The position numbers were made by a program, and so were the translations under genes. From Phallus indusiatus (Eukaryota > Basidiomycota > Agaricomycetes > Phallales > Phallaceae): a stretch of DNA of 64,000 bases. Under the pieces are notes generated by a model. That model was not told the origin of the DNA. It worked only from the letters and a program-made list of their open reading frames with translations, and made no database searches. Below, in pieces: positions 11,190 through 24,593 of this stretch. How positions within the stretch are numbered: the stretch's first letter is position 1; each line of letters opens with the position of its first letter. Location of the stretch: the NCBI GenBank assembly GCA_027605045.1, contig JAQFWX010000021.1, positions 372,001 to 436,000 on the forward strand, in the 5' to 3' direction.

Positions 11190-12040
11190 ACTTTGGGCAG
11201 GCATACTTTATGTATCTCTATCTCTTTAAGTACTCTTACACTGAAACATTAACACGGAGTTAGAACTAACCATTTATACATCAATCTGTCGTTGAGCATC
11301 TACTCTCTTGAAGTTTGAAGTAATTCGCCACTCTTTCTCCAGCTGCGGTCCGCGTCGGTCTTCCAGGACCTTCCTCACCGTTTCCGTATTTTGTTCACCC
11401 CTGGTGGCCTGAATAACGTTGTGAAAAGACGCTAAAATTTACCCCGTCGCGGCTGCTGTACAGGTGGATATGATAACATGACGGAAGGAGGTTAAAGATT
11501 GGATTCAAATGTTCATATCCTTAGTAATGTCGTGATGTTTATAAACGAGTAAGGCGCTTACTTGGCAATTTATTGGGTCTATATTGCAATATAAACGCCT
11601 TGACTTGTTTTGAATACGTTTATAAACCATCACAGATTTTTGCGACGTTAGGTGGCATCGTGCAATTGTGGAAAAAGAGGAAAAAGATAAAATCGACGGC
11701 GAGGGTTGAATAACGTCGAATGGGAAGTGATACTTATGTGCAAGAAGGGGTGAAATATTCGGTAAAGTCTTAAGCTTACTAGTAAGCTTAAGGCTGAGGA
11801 TATTTTTAGCCGCCATCTTTTAATGGCATCTGGATGCGAACATATTTCTGGCAAGTGTGAGAACTTGAAGGTCAGATTTTTATTCAGGTGAACGCGAAAA
11901 ACGATTACAGAAAAGTTTGAGTTGAATTCAGGCGCGCAGTGCGCTGTAAGCTACAGTGATACCATTCATACATAAACATACCGCGCAGTAATTCGATAAA
12001 GATGTTTGTTGATTTGAACCGATTCGATAACTTCATCTTA
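11190..12040. other. No gene recognised
   Basis: Apart from the 3' flank of GSCY copy 2 (from about 11890), only short open frames are present. Confidence 0.35.
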
Positions 12041-12043
12041 AAG

Positions 12044-13368
12044 TTACAGTACATCAGAACAAACCGTCAGTCTCACATAACAGCTCCCGTCCTCGTTAAA
12101 GCATCGATGACTGTAACAAACACGGTAGCCGGTCAGCTGCCTGGCATACATATATCGAAGGAAACACGACTTACAAACCGCCAGCCTTGGGACTAGATAT
12201 TGTCCAACAAGTATTGATTTGCGGAGTGCCATTTCCTTTAGGGAGCTCCACCGTCGACATGCCAGAAGACGCGACCAAGGGGAACTTCAACTTAGTCGAT
12301 TCCCGGTTTGAAAACGTTCCTTCTTCATAACGGGAGACTTTAAAGTTCACTTTGACTTTGACTTCGTTCTTTTTAAAATCGATTTGAGAAGGTTTCAGCG
12401 GAGCTAGCATAAACTCCCACTGTTCGTCGATTCGTCCATTCAGCGCTCGTACGTACATGCCCCATATTTGGCCTTTCATGAAAGGTATTGTGTCAGAGGC
12501 GTTTTTCACAATTAGCCAAAACCCAAAAAAAGTACCTTCAGCAACGAATTCTATACCAACCAAGGAACCAGTTTCCAATTTCTGTAACATACCGGGGACA
12601 TGCCAAATCACCTTGAACCCAGATCTAATGCGATCAACTTTGAGACTCTCGACGACGGAAGACGGCCTTAAGCCGTATCCTATTTCAATATATTCCTCAT
12701 AAAGAGGAGGAAAGGAAGGAAGACCCTCAAGCTGTTTCAAACTCTCCACTCTGACGCGTTTGAAAAAGTTATTGAAACCCATTATGGCGCACGTATAATA
12801 TAGCTCATCTCTTATTTTTTCAGTAAGAGGAATCTGGGTCAGAAATACCTGGAGCAGGCTGAGTCGAGTGTCAACCTGTGGTTTTGATGCATTGTCCGAG
12901 TCCGGAGGCGAGTGGAGAATTATCCAGGCCGGAAGAGATTTACCTTCCAGACGGAAGTTATAAAACTGACCGACTGGTCCCACGGGTAGCGCGGTTTTTA
13001 CACGCTTCAAGGCATTCGGAAACGGCTGTTATGATGCACGGTGTCATATTTTGAGCGAGGGAGGCAAGCCAGACATGTCGGATCTAACAGAGCAGGCCCA
13101 TTCAGCATGTGATTAATCGTGATTATGCCAATAAAATAACATTATTACTTACGAGAGCAATAGTGTGGGTTTTAAATTCCTCAACGGACTTGGCGTCGTT
13201 GAGTCTCACGCCAACAAAATGGAAAACGTCGCCAGCTTCGCATTTGTGATGATAGGTCATTTCCGTGTCCTTAGGTTTGTTGTCCTTAAGTTTGTCGGCC
13301 GCGGTTTTTTTCCGTTGTGTGTCGAGAGAAGAGATCACGACGGAGATGCTCATCTTAGAGTGTTTCAA
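12044..13368 (-). pseudogene. GSCY-family copy 2, frameshifted
   Basis: The four-exon layout of copy 1 is kept: 13153-13368, 12536-13083, 12175-12472 and 12044-12110, with the same splice phases. Exon 2 begins IRHVWLASLAQNMTPCIITA in frame. After ECLEAC the reading must shift to give TALPVGPVGQFYNFRLEGKS. Compared with copy 1, two bases are missing in the A/T run at 12994-13000 (AAGAAAACC against AAAAACC in sense orientation). The spliced length is correspondingly two bases short of a multiple of three. The rest is clean: GYGLRPSS, VIWHVPGMLQKLETG, GQIWGMYVRALNG and FNEDGSCYVRLTV. The lesion is probably recent. A sequencing error in a homopolymer is the main alternative. Confidence 0.7.
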
Positions 13369-13407
13369 CGAGAACGTCGAGATGCAATGAAAAGTCTAGT
13401 GTTCTCT

Positions 13408-13460
13408 TATAAGGGCTAATGTAATCTAGAAAGGAGGCGGCGGGTGAACGGTTCAACAGC
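13408..13460 (-). promoter_or_regulatory. TATA-like box and conserved GSCY upstream block, copy 2
   Basis: On the minus strand, GTTGAACCGTTCACCCGCC and GCCTCCTTT at 13431-13460 are followed by CTTATAAGAG at 13405-13415. The spacing to the start is about 63 bp, as in copy 1. Confidence 0.6.
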
Positions 13461-13469
13461 AGCGGAATG

Positions 13470-14370
13470 TATTTGAACGATGGTGACATACCTATCTGTA
13501 CCATACCATCATCTTCTAGCCTATCAGTCCTTCTCTTGGGCTGCTTTGGTTTTCCATAATCCTTCATCATCGCGAAGGAAGCAGCCCAACGCAGAAGTTG
13601 CAGGTCTAACAGGCAGCGGTGGTCGCGGACATTTAGGCGCGACCGTGACATGCGTGACATAGTAACCATGACTAACCATAGATAGACGTAAACCCTAAAC
13701 CCAATATGTAGCTCACGCCATCTCATAAACACCAAGGCGTTGCTATGGAAAAGGCTCCGTAAGCTGACTCTGATGCTCTGTCTTGTTTGGGCTAACTCAC
13801 CTCAATTTATAGTTCCTTCTTGGCCCTTCCCCTCTATTAAAGCGAAGCTGAAATCTACTCTTCAAGATTTTGTTCAAACAAGATTGTTACGGCAACGTTT
13901 AGCTGTTCACAGCGCTCTTGTTGGTGGAGATCTTTCAAGCTTCAAGTTTCAAGCGCGAGACAATTTGCAGAGCACAAGCCTGCCGGGATATGTGCGATTT
14001 CGGTTTGTTTTTGAACAAGGGTGGATATGAAAAAGTGAGTCCACTGATTTGTCCTCGCGTGTTTGATAACATGATGATATCGCAGATAAATAACAACGCT
14101 TTATCTAAGTTTGAAATCGAACATTTTCCTTACTTTCTTACTTTCAAGATCATGACGGTGGTTGGATAGCCAATGGAGGTATGATCAGACTATTAATATG
14201 AGACTGCATTCTGATTCGTGATATTGATTCCAGGAATTTACTACGCTATTACAAACGAAATACCTGTCAATTCCGAGTTCGAGATCCGGACGTCTAATAG
14301 GAGAGTGGAATGACAATTGGGTACGCGCTTCAAAAGTTCCCCATTATAGCGCGTTGTTCATGATATGTCC
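13470..14370. other. No complete gene; possible first exon of the P450 relic
   Basis: Around 14005-14035 the plus strand reads LNKGGYEK before a GTGAGT donor, which resembles the EGYEKY segment of P450 N-termini. I could not connect it convincingly to the relic downstream. Confidence 0.3.
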
Positions 14371-14379
14371 GTCGTAACC

Positions 14380-16055
14380 TAGATGTATCTTGTTTCTCGG
14401 TTTGTCAGCTATCCATCGCCACATGATATACATCGGTCTACCTACACTCATTCTAAAAGATCTCCTGGCTCTTTTTCGTTCGCTTCTGTTCCGTGGGCAG
14501 GCGTACCTATTCCCACCGATAGCATTCTTCATTGTACCGCAATAACACGCATCGAATTTAAGATGGGCAGGTCATCCATTCCGACTAATCTAGTTTTAGC
14601 GACATCTGGCGTATGTATTACCTTCCACATGGGGTTGGTTCCGCTATTGACGTTCTGAATAACAGTATGGCATATCACCCGATTTCTTCGAGAACATTCA
14701 ACACTGGCGATTTAACCACGACGGTAGACGTACGAAGGAACTTTTATTACAATGAATGGCGAAGAACATCCACCAAAGAACGATGGTGGGAGAACGCGTT
14801 CCATGGGGCAGTCGAGCTACGAAGAGCAGAAGCAACTCGAACATTAATCGCACTCGTTTACACTATTTCACTTCATAATCGTTATTCTACACTCTTGTAA
14901 TCCTCAGTATCATTAGCTTATAGTCTTGTAATTCCCGACATTACTGTACCGTACTGCTATCGACCACTAATTTTGCTTCCTGCGCCGGGCGTCTGTCTGA
15001 AATAGAACGTTTCCTAGTACTTTCTCTCAGGCTAAAAACAGCTCAAGATGTCGGGACATGTGAATGTGATTATGACGCTGTAACTACGTCTCTCGTAGGT
15101 TTTTCAATAACGTTCAATGTTCATACTGTTCAAACTCATATTATCGCTTGCAGTTATTCCTGTGGCTCTTATACAATGCGATACATTGTCGAGTCTCGAG
15201 CATTGGACAATGTTGTGAAGAACCTCGAAGAAGTTGATGCACTAGACGGAAGACTGTTTGTCCATATACTACCTAACACTTGGCCTCTCGGAAACCCGCC
15301 GTTTATCGCCGCCGGAGGGAGTCGCAGCAGCGTGTATCCCTGATTTCAAATCTTCCTCTGCGAACATCCAGAATGGAAGCTTCAAGTCGAAAAAGAAGTT
15401 GAGGACTTCCTCAAGGAGCATGTACAATCTACGCACGAGGACTCCTCACATGTTCTCCCCAACTTATTCAACTTGATACGCTCTCATAATTTGATCTCTC
15501 AACATGGGAAGATTATTTGCCAGTCTTGGAAAAGTGCTTAAGAGAGACATTATACGTCGTGCTGATCAATGCTGTGCCACGAATGAATGTTGAGGATCCG
15601 CTTGACTTGTCCCCGACGACCAATCAAGCTAGCTCGGCCAGTCATTCTGAAGAACAGAACACGTGGCTTGAAAGGATTTGTGTTGTATCTCACCTCGGAT
15701 GTCCATCTTGATGAGACCATATATCCAGATTCGTCTCAGTTTGGCCCTGCACGAAGCTATAGGGAGGAGCCGGCCGATTTTATCGGATGGTCATGGAGAG
15801 CAGGTATGTCATCTCAGCAAAGGCTAAATCTCCATCATAAGCAAACAGGTGTTGATATATTTGCATACTTGTACGGGACAGCGTTTGGCCAAGATCATGA
15901 TCAAGGTGGTCACGGTCATATTGATGAACCAATTCGAATTCAGTCTTGCGGACAGGGTCCCTCGTAAAAGCGAACGGAGTATACCTCAATACCGGCTTTT
16001 TGGGATCGGCAAGCCTGAAAAATTGGTGAAGCTGAAATATCGTCGAAGGTATTGA
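14380..16055 (+). pseudogene. Cytochrome P450 relic
   Basis: The C-terminal half of a fungal P450 is readable in pieces. FIAAGGSRSSVYP, a TGA at 15341-15343, then FQIFLCEHPEWKLQVEKEVE form the I-helix region with a stop where tryptophan is usual. DYLPVLEKCLRETLYVVL is the K-helix, but ExxR reads E-T-L-Y, so the arginine is lost (TAC at 15553-15555). FVLYLTSDVHLDETIYPDSS and PADFIGWSW precede the haem loop HTCTGQRLAK, with Cys at 15870-15872. QFEFSLADRVP and IGKPEKLVKLKYRRR end at TGA 16053-16055. The pieces need at least one frame change around the intron at 15804. Upstream, VPWAGVPIPTDSILHC at about 14490 resembles the mid-protein P450 segment, so the relic probably starts near 14380. I cannot assign a CYP family. 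Confidence 0.65.
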
Positions 16056-16493
16056 ATGTGTACTCTGAATCTGGGCAACGCGAAACCTCCAGCATCAGCA
16101 CGTAATTCACATATAGAGGTACCGGCTCGGATTCCTCGCTTTAATACGTGGAGCTTTGAACCCGGTATTTCAATCAAAGCCTTGTATTATCGTTATTTTT
16201 GTTATTTCTTCCGTGTTAAGACAATAAGGATGTTGACCATTCAGATATCAATTGAGACCAGCGACCTTGATTGTTTGTAAACGAATGAATTAGTCTGATT
16301 TTGAGGCTTGATTGAGATGATCAATGACCTTCCAGCATTGCGGTCATCAAAGAAACCTCTGTTGCCTTTGATCTTACTGTCTTCTGATTAGTCGCTACCT
16401 CCTTTTTCACGGGTCTCGCTTCCTTTAAGGTTGGAAAACGAAGCAGATTTCCGGGCGAGCCGCTCGCTACCTTTTCCTGCTGAACTCAACGAA

Positions 16494-17245
16494 ATGAACA
16501 GCACGAACACAAACCTGACTATTGCAACAAATGGTCCAGTCCCCGAGACGTATATAGGGTATGTACCTGTTTCCTCGGTCTCATATACATACTATCCAAT
16601 TTCATGATACTAGTGCTAGTTACTTCTGGTTCTCAATGATCGGTCCTTCAAGTGAGCAACTTCGTTTTCCGGGGGTCGGTTGATATGATGGAAATTTTAG
16701 TACTGCTATCATATGCTACCCTCTTGAAGCTTTCGCAAGAAATAGAATATATATGGTTTAAGCCATTCACCTTGCCTACATTCTTGTATATTATGACAAG
16801 ATATGGGCCTCTGGTGTTTGAAGTGCTTTCTATTCTATTGAATATTATGCCACTGACAGTAAGTGCTGAAGCCGGGTGTAGTATTTCCCACTCGTTTTAC
16901 TGTTTAAATTTTATCGTCTGTGGTTGTAGCCATCTGGGTCGGCGATTAGGTAAAATATCCCAATCGTCGCGTCAGGATTGACAGAAATTAAAGAAAAGTC
17001 AAAGAAACTGTTATATTCTCGCCCATGTGAAGCAGTGCGTGGGATGCTTACCATATATCGGTATTCAAGGTCTATCCTTAATTATCAATCCACTGGCAAG
17101 ATGATTTACAGGGGTTATAGGTCTGTTGGTTGTCCGAGGATATTCGATATCCCAAGGGAATAAGAAACTCGGCGCAGTTTTACTCTTTGGCTTTGCCGCA
17201 GGTGCAGTTTTATATTCCTACCGTAAGAAACGTTCAATTATTAGG
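16494..17245 (+). pseudogene. DUF6533-type multi-pass membrane protein, degenerate
   Basis: Exon 1 (16494-16558) reads MNSTNTNLTIATNGPVPETY and ends at GTATGT. Further on, after a TTTTAG acceptor at about 16697, the sequence gives LSYATLLKLSQEIEYIWFKP and TLPTFLYIMTRYGPLVFEVL. This matches the conserved start of fungal DUF6533 proteins as I remember it (LTxxxEIxYIW...LFxxxRY). A later stretch, GVIGLLVVRGYSIS then KKLGAVLLFGFAAGAVLYSY, looks like further membrane helices, but it has an in-frame TGA before it at about 17101. Exons do not all join in frame, so I call it a relic. Function of the family is unknown. Confidence 0.45.
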
Positions 17246-17249
17246 TGAA

Positions 17250-18330
17250 ATTATCTCATGCTCGTCATATAGAGGCAATATCGTACCCTGGGTGTAAAGT
17301 ACTAAGGTAGAAAATCGCATTCATATCCTTATCTCGTATCAATGACAAATATCTCAATTACACAACCGTTACTATTAGAAACGCTACCCAAGTTGCTGGT
17401 ATACACGATCTTTATTTTCGCTGCTTATTCTCTTTACTCAAAATCTATGTATTAGAGTATCTGTCTGTACTAATGATCAATATCAGTGTAATTTCCACGG
17501 ACTTGCTTGTGTTTGGCATTTGCATGTGGAACGTGTGGGATGTATGGAGGCTGGAGAAAAAAACTAACAGCCGAAATCATTGCAATTTTGTGTCTGTGAT
17601 TTTTAGGCAAAGTAAGTATCACAGTTCCTAGTCAACAAATGGCTGTCGTAATTCGTGAGCTTCATAATTAGGTGTTTCGAGATGTTGGTGAGCATTCTTA
17701 TAGTATTAATGGTCATGAAAGTTGTCTAATGGGCCATGTTGAATTAAATTGAGTTTTGTGATTGTTATCACCGTTCCCGGTACAATTACATTCATGGCAA
17801 GTATTAAACCTAACATCAGCTTGTCTTGCCCATGTAAACTGTTTTTTCTCTTAGCTCTCAGCTGTAAACAATGTGATTGCTTTGCGTTTCTCTTATATGT
17901 CACGCTAATTTTTTACATGCCGGACCTCAACAGAAATTCTCATTCAATTTGTGGTTTGTATCGACATTTTGGAATCTTCTACAAAATTGGTGAAAAATAT
18001 ATTTCTCTATTAATTCTTATTATAATGTCGCAAAAATCCAAGGAGATTATAAACTAAATCAAGTTTATTTATTCGATAGGTCGTTTATTTTGTATTTATA
18101 ATTCAATATCTCACAACGTACAGAGATTATTTTTCTCCCTTGTGCCTTCATTTTTAATTTTTCTCACCAATGAGTGTGCTCAGCTTCGCTTCAGTTGTGA
18201 TCGGGTAAAAACCATTCACCGGCTAATCGCCAAGTGTCTCGTACAGCAGAAAAAGGAGGATGGTCTGTGCGCAGGCTCAGGCTCCTATATACACTCGAGA
18301 CTTCGTTGCATTCGCGTTGCGCCCACTTAG
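17250..18330. other. No gene recognised
   Basis: AT-rich sequence with short open frames only. Confidence 0.4.
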
Positions 18331-18332
18331 TA

Positions 18333-18425
18333 GTAGTCTTAGTATTCTAATAATAGTTCTAATAGTGGTTCTAATAGTAGTCTAATAGTAGTCTAATAGC
18401 AAACCTAGTAGTTAGCGGTGTAGTA
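18333..18425. repeat. Degenerate CTAATAGTAGT minisatellite
   Basis: About eight imperfect units of the type TTCTAATAGTAG / TCTAATAG in tandem. Confidence 0.7.
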
Positions 18426-18739
18426 ATTTTTAGTATATTAATAGTTGTATTATTTCGTAGTGCCAGTGTAGACTATGTATGTGCATATAAATACAATATA
18501 ATGTTTTAATGACTACTCTAACTTGTGATTTGACATTAAGAAAAACAATCAAATTGTTATAAAAAAGGACTCGAGAAAAAAAATCTGCTCATTTGATTTA
18601 TAAACTCAACCTGACAAATTTTTATTGCCTTGAAAAGTTTATAAATAGTTTATAAACCACCTCGGCGCCTCTCGATTTATAATTGATTATAAATCCCATT
18701 TCGGTTTTTGCGACAAATGATTTATTTAAAGCCTGTCGG

Positions 18740-18984
18740 CCATTCTGGTGGCCGATTCTTTGCTGGATCTTCGCCAGCTCAACAGCGCTAGAATCGAAGC
18801 TACCCAAGCGTCCTTACCATCCCTTCAATTTTCGAATGTTCTTGAACATGTACATCAATCGTTCCTTGTGGAACTCGCCACTCCGGAAAATTCCGTCGCA
18901 GATGACTTAGAAGTTGAAAACGAGAGTTATAACAATGAAAATTTCCCCGAATCTGCCACCATGGACATTGAGCCGGCTGAATAG
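18740..18984 (+). CDS. Possible C-terminal exon of a hypothetical acidic protein
   Basis: An open frame reads MADSLLDLRQLNSARIEATQ, then LQFSNVLEHVHQSFLVEL and an acidic tail ending ESATMDIEPAE and TAG. It looks helical and protein-like, with no low-complexity artefact. No upstream exon could be joined. Not recognised. Confidence 0.25.
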
Positions 18985-18989
18985 TAAGT

Positions 18990-19670
18990 ATAAACACTCC
19001 ATAATCTAACTCAACCTGTTTCTGACAATTATGTCAAGACATAAGCGTCGTTGCGCGTATACATGTGAGGAATAATATGGATACTGGCTGTCGAACGTCG
19101 TTATTCATATGGTGTTTGCGCTGTCGGCGAACTTTGCTGTCAATGGTCGTAATCCAAGTACTACTCACAGATTGATGTGGATTGTTCTTTGTACAATGGT
19201 TTATCGCTTGTTTTTCCTTTCCGTGGTGGATTTCAATGTTATTATTGATATTGCTTTGGATGTACTGCGAGTACACCATGCAAATTTTAATTGGGTGACC
19301 GGGTACCAGTCGATCTGCGCAATGAAATTTGCGTAACAATGTAACGAAATCCATAATACCATTTACGAGTTTAACTTTCTAGTTTTTCCCCAACTCTTGA
19401 GTTAATATCTCAGCAAATAAATCGGAGCTTCTTTTGTCTTCGTGTAATAGCCATGCCCATTGTTTGCAAGAATTATGAAAATACTAGCTGTGCAGACCAC
19501 TATCACTCGCCTGTCAGTAGGCGCGGCTTTTGCCCTCCACCGTTGTCAGCGTGCGCAAATCAAAAAAATGAGTCTATTGAAATTTAGCTGTGAATTTTTG
19601 TAGATGCTTTTTCTGCGTTTTTAAAAAAAACTTCGTATGCAAGGCGAGGTGGGGACAACCATTTACATAA
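18990..19670. other. No gene recognised
   Basis: Only short overlapping frames on both strands. Confidence 0.4.
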
Positions 19671-19675
19671 CTTCG

Positions 19676-20951
19676 TTACAAGTCCCTACTCGAAAGTTCA
19701 AGAATCAAATAACAGCTTCCGTCATTGTTAATGAACCGACGACTAAAAATAGATGATCAAAACGAAATTACATTATATTTATGATGAAAAAGTGACCGAC
19801 CATTCATTCACTGAGACACTGGGAATGTTGAGGTAAGCGTAGGGTTCCTTTGGCATGGATCCTGCGACGGGAAGATCTAATATTTGCACCTCATCATCAT
19901 TGTGGAATGCTTGTAGCTGAAACACAGTGGCCGAGTCACACCCGGGATCCTTGGTTCTTTTATTACGCGAAATTTTCAAGGACCCAATCAAAGAGCGTGA
20001 AGGGAGTTGAAATCGACAAGGCCACAATAGACACAGTAATACATTCCATTGATTGCCTTGGGGTTGGATATACATACCCCAAATTTGACCTGCAAGAATC
20101 AAGTTACAAGAACGCGACGTCTGAATTTTTTCAGGTATCTACCTTTTGCTACGAATTCTATACCGATGACTCCAACTCGACCTGGTTCCAGCCGCTGCAA
20201 CATATCGGGAACAAACCATGTCATTTCAAACCCGTGTAAGCTGGGAACAACTGTAACAGTTTCCGGAAGAGGATTAGCAGGAGGCGGTCTTAGTCCATGT
20301 CCGATTTCCTCTACAGTTGTTTCAGGAGATGGTTGTTGAAGCTCTCTCAAACTTGCTCGTCTGACGCGGCTGAAAAATCCGTTGAAACCTCTCGTGGCAC
20401 AAGCTGAGTACAGCTCGTCTCTTATGGCTTTAGTGAGAGTAAACTCGTCCAAAAACGTTTGAAGCAGGGAGTGTCGAATGCCAATTTGCGATGATACGTG
20501 TGGCGAGAACGGATAGTCCGAATCCGAAAAATCCGATGGTGAGTGAAGGATTATCCAGGTCGGTAGAGAGTTAACCTCTAATTTGAAGTTGTAGAACTGA
20601 GCAACGGGGTCAACGGGTAGCGCAGTTTGCTTATACGCTCTGATAAATTCATGAACGGCTTTTACGATGCACGGAGATAGCTTTTGAGTATAAGAGGCAA
20701 CCCAGATGCGTCGGATCTACAGCATAAAAAGTTTTGAATTCTGCGTTACGCCATCGAATATTACATACGAGTTCAACCATGTGAGCTTTAAACTCCTCGA
20801 CGGATTTGGAATCGTTGAGTTTCATCCCAGTGTAATGAAAAACTTCTTCAGCTTCACCGCATTCACATGTATGACGGAACAATCTCACGTCCTTGATGTC
20901 AGCGAAGGGTTTTTCCTGACAATCTGATTGATAATGAGCATCCATGTTCAT
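19676..20951 (-). CDS. GSCY-family protein, copy 3 (intact, function unknown)
   Basis: Exons 20769-20951, 20143-20716, 19801-20089 and 19676-19742 total 1113 bp, 370 residues, with no stop. The start MNMDAHYQSDCQEKPFADIK aligns with copy 4. Exon 1 has HTCECGEAEEVFHYTGMKLN. Exon 2 has IRRIWVASYTQKLSPCIVKA, FYNFKLEVNSLPTWIILHSP, IRDELYSACATRGFNGFFSR, EEIGHGLRPPP and MTWFVPDMLQRLEPG. Exon 3 starts GQIWGMYIQPQGNQWNVLL. Exon 4 ends with INNDGSCYLILELSSRDL. The donor of intron 3 is GTCGGT, matching GTTGGT in copy 4; without that splice the protein ends about 20 residues early at SS. In exon 3, WPCRFQLPSRSLIGSLKIS departs locally from the other copies, as if two compensating shifts had occurred. Confidence 0.72.
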
Positions 20952-21020
20952 TTCGGTGTTTTCAAATTGAACGGTTGGTTGGTTTAAAAATCGCGAAACA
21001 GTCCTAATATACAATCTGGA

Positions 21021-21053
21021 AAAGGAGGCAGCGGGTGAACGGTTCGACAGTAT
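21021..21053 (-). promoter_or_regulatory. Conserved GSCY upstream block, copy 3
   Basis: On the minus strand, ACTGTCGAACCGTTCACCC then GCTGCCTCCTTTT, about 70 bp before the start codon. TATATTAG follows at 21005-21012. Confidence 0.6.
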
Positions 21054-21059
21054 CGGGAT

Positions 21060-22305
21060 TTTTTACGTTACATAACGGACAGTTATCCAATCATCCAATA
21101 CCAATAGCATCTCTGAGCTTCTCAAGCCCCATCCCAGAGGGCTTGAACTATTTCATCAGGTGTATAAACAGGATGTTTGAATGCGAACTCGCCAATAAAG
21201 TAAACCCAACCTCGGAGTCACGAACTTCAAGCGGCATCCGTCACCTGCGGAGTCTCAAAACGCGAAACCACTTCATCCGGACCGATTTCAACTTACCTCT
21301 GAAAGACAGTAAGCAAAAAGGAGGAAGGGAGATTTGGTCTATGTTTAAATATCTCAATCAGATCTTGAATGGAGAGTTCTCTACAAGTCGTCGCTTAGCA
21401 ACCTATCACTTCAGTTGGATGACTGTCTCGTCGGACCTGTACGCGTCAGTAGTTTCAGTAGTTTCCACAGATTCCCTGTGTAGCGATCGCGTACACCCCA
21501 AAAAGATGTTCTGGACGTTTGCAGCGCTAATTTTGACGGGAGTCTGTAACGAACAGGAGTTTGTCCGTGTTGTGCATTATCGGAACGCGGAGCATCATAA
21601 TGAGGAGATACAGCTTTGATCCTTCCGAGAGTACTATTCAGCTTACCAGACTGGTCAGGAGTTTGTCGGTTAAGCCGTGGGTAACAAAATTTCATATCAA
21701 GTGGTGGGTGTTGAGGTGGTCAAACTTTGACTTTAGAATTCGAATTGATTGTCATGTTCGTTTGTTTGGTTAGCGATGTTGTGCCACAAATGACTGCACA
21801 AGTGGCCGTTCAAGGACCTGCACAACTCGCGTCTGTTCTGTCAGCAAACAACTGCGACCAATGCATGCGGCATTACAAGTCCCGCGTCCCGAGCAATGGC
21901 GTAATGTAGCCGCCGCTTCGTAAGGCTATCACGCTATTATGGCGTTAGAGTGTAGGATGGAGTAGAAGGCCACACCGGGGCAATTCTCTTTGCGCGCGGG
22001 ACGTTATATCACCAAAAGACTGTTGTGTACACTGCCTTTGTTAAGTTGTGATATATAATGAGCAAGCATGCGTGTTCCATTGATTAGAGCACATATTTTG
22101 AATAGTGGAACGTGCGTTGCAGCCAGTCTTACTAGTGCAGCCGCCGCAGCGTCAATGTCAATGGTCGAGTCACACATTTGATTTTCTGAGATTAGCCCCA
22201 ACGGCCCAAAGCCAGGAAGTCTGATGGCAGGGAAATAAATACCCGATGATGTAACTGGCATACGGCTTTTCTTTATCTACCCTTCTCTCCATCCCCACTC
22301 AACAA
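21060..22305. other. No gene recognised
   Basis: A plus-strand open frame of 194 codons (21035-21619) overlaps the copy 3 upstream block and has no recognisable domain. I do not support it as a gene. The last 200 bp should include the GAPDH promoter; a pyrimidine-rich tract (CTTTATCTACCCTTCTCTCC) sits at 22270-22290, as is common before strongly expressed fungal genes. Confidence 0.35.
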
Positions 22306-22310
22306 ACAAT

Positions 22311-23850
<1,540 letters not shown>

Positions 23851-23854
23851 AATT

Positions 23855-24590
23855 TAGTCTCGCAACTTGTATAAATGAGAATGAAACCACCGCTCCATTG
23901 TGTTTGTTGTTGCATTTTTTTCCCCAATTAGAATGAAACGAAAGAAGATAAAAAGAATAAATATTATCACATTTTTTGAATACATATACATGCATGTGCT
24001 CTGCTATGGTACAATCATACATAATATATTTTAACATCCTTATTATATCCGCGCCATTTACAAGGAGAAATAGTAGTCATACACGCGGCCTACTAGTGGA
24101 CATTATTTCAAGAATTTCATTGACCTTCAATGTTGAAGCTTCTGAAACGTCGAAGCTTGACGTTAATTAGACAGTGACGATCTTTTCGATTTTACCTGTA
24201 AAATAAAACGCTACCGAGACGATTATTTTTTGTCGCGCGAAAGGTTCCAAAGCCCAAGTACCTCGAAGTGCATGATCATCGATCAAGCTGAAGCCTCTCA
24301 GATTATTTTGACGAGCTTTATTTAGGATTTATTAAATCGTAGTAAAAAAACACTTCTACTGTTGGGGTTCTTCCAACAAATTAGGAATAAATTAGCTTCT
24401 TTGTTTCACCCATGCCCAATTCCATTATTAGTAGGATTTAGTTTGTATTCTCAGAGAATTCTGACAAGACCCGTCAACATAAATGCTCCTTTTTTTAGTT
24501 AAATCGAGAGAGAAAAACATTTTCTTCGTGGAGTCATACCTTTTACTCTGAATTATCTCTTATGTACCATCACTACTCTACTTTTATTTT
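23855..24590. other. Intergenic, no gene recognised
   Basis: 3' flank of GAPDH followed by AT-rich DNA. I found no exon. Confidence 0.4.
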
Positions 24591-24593
24591 ACG

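Noticed and set aside
21035..21619. 194-codon open frame on the plus strand
   Set aside because: It starts inside the conserved upstream block of GSCY copy 3, has no domain, and runs without introns in an intron-rich genome.
22004..22261. 85-codon minus-strand frame upstream of GAPDH
   Set aside because: No domain, no splice context, and it lies in the expected GAPDH promoter.
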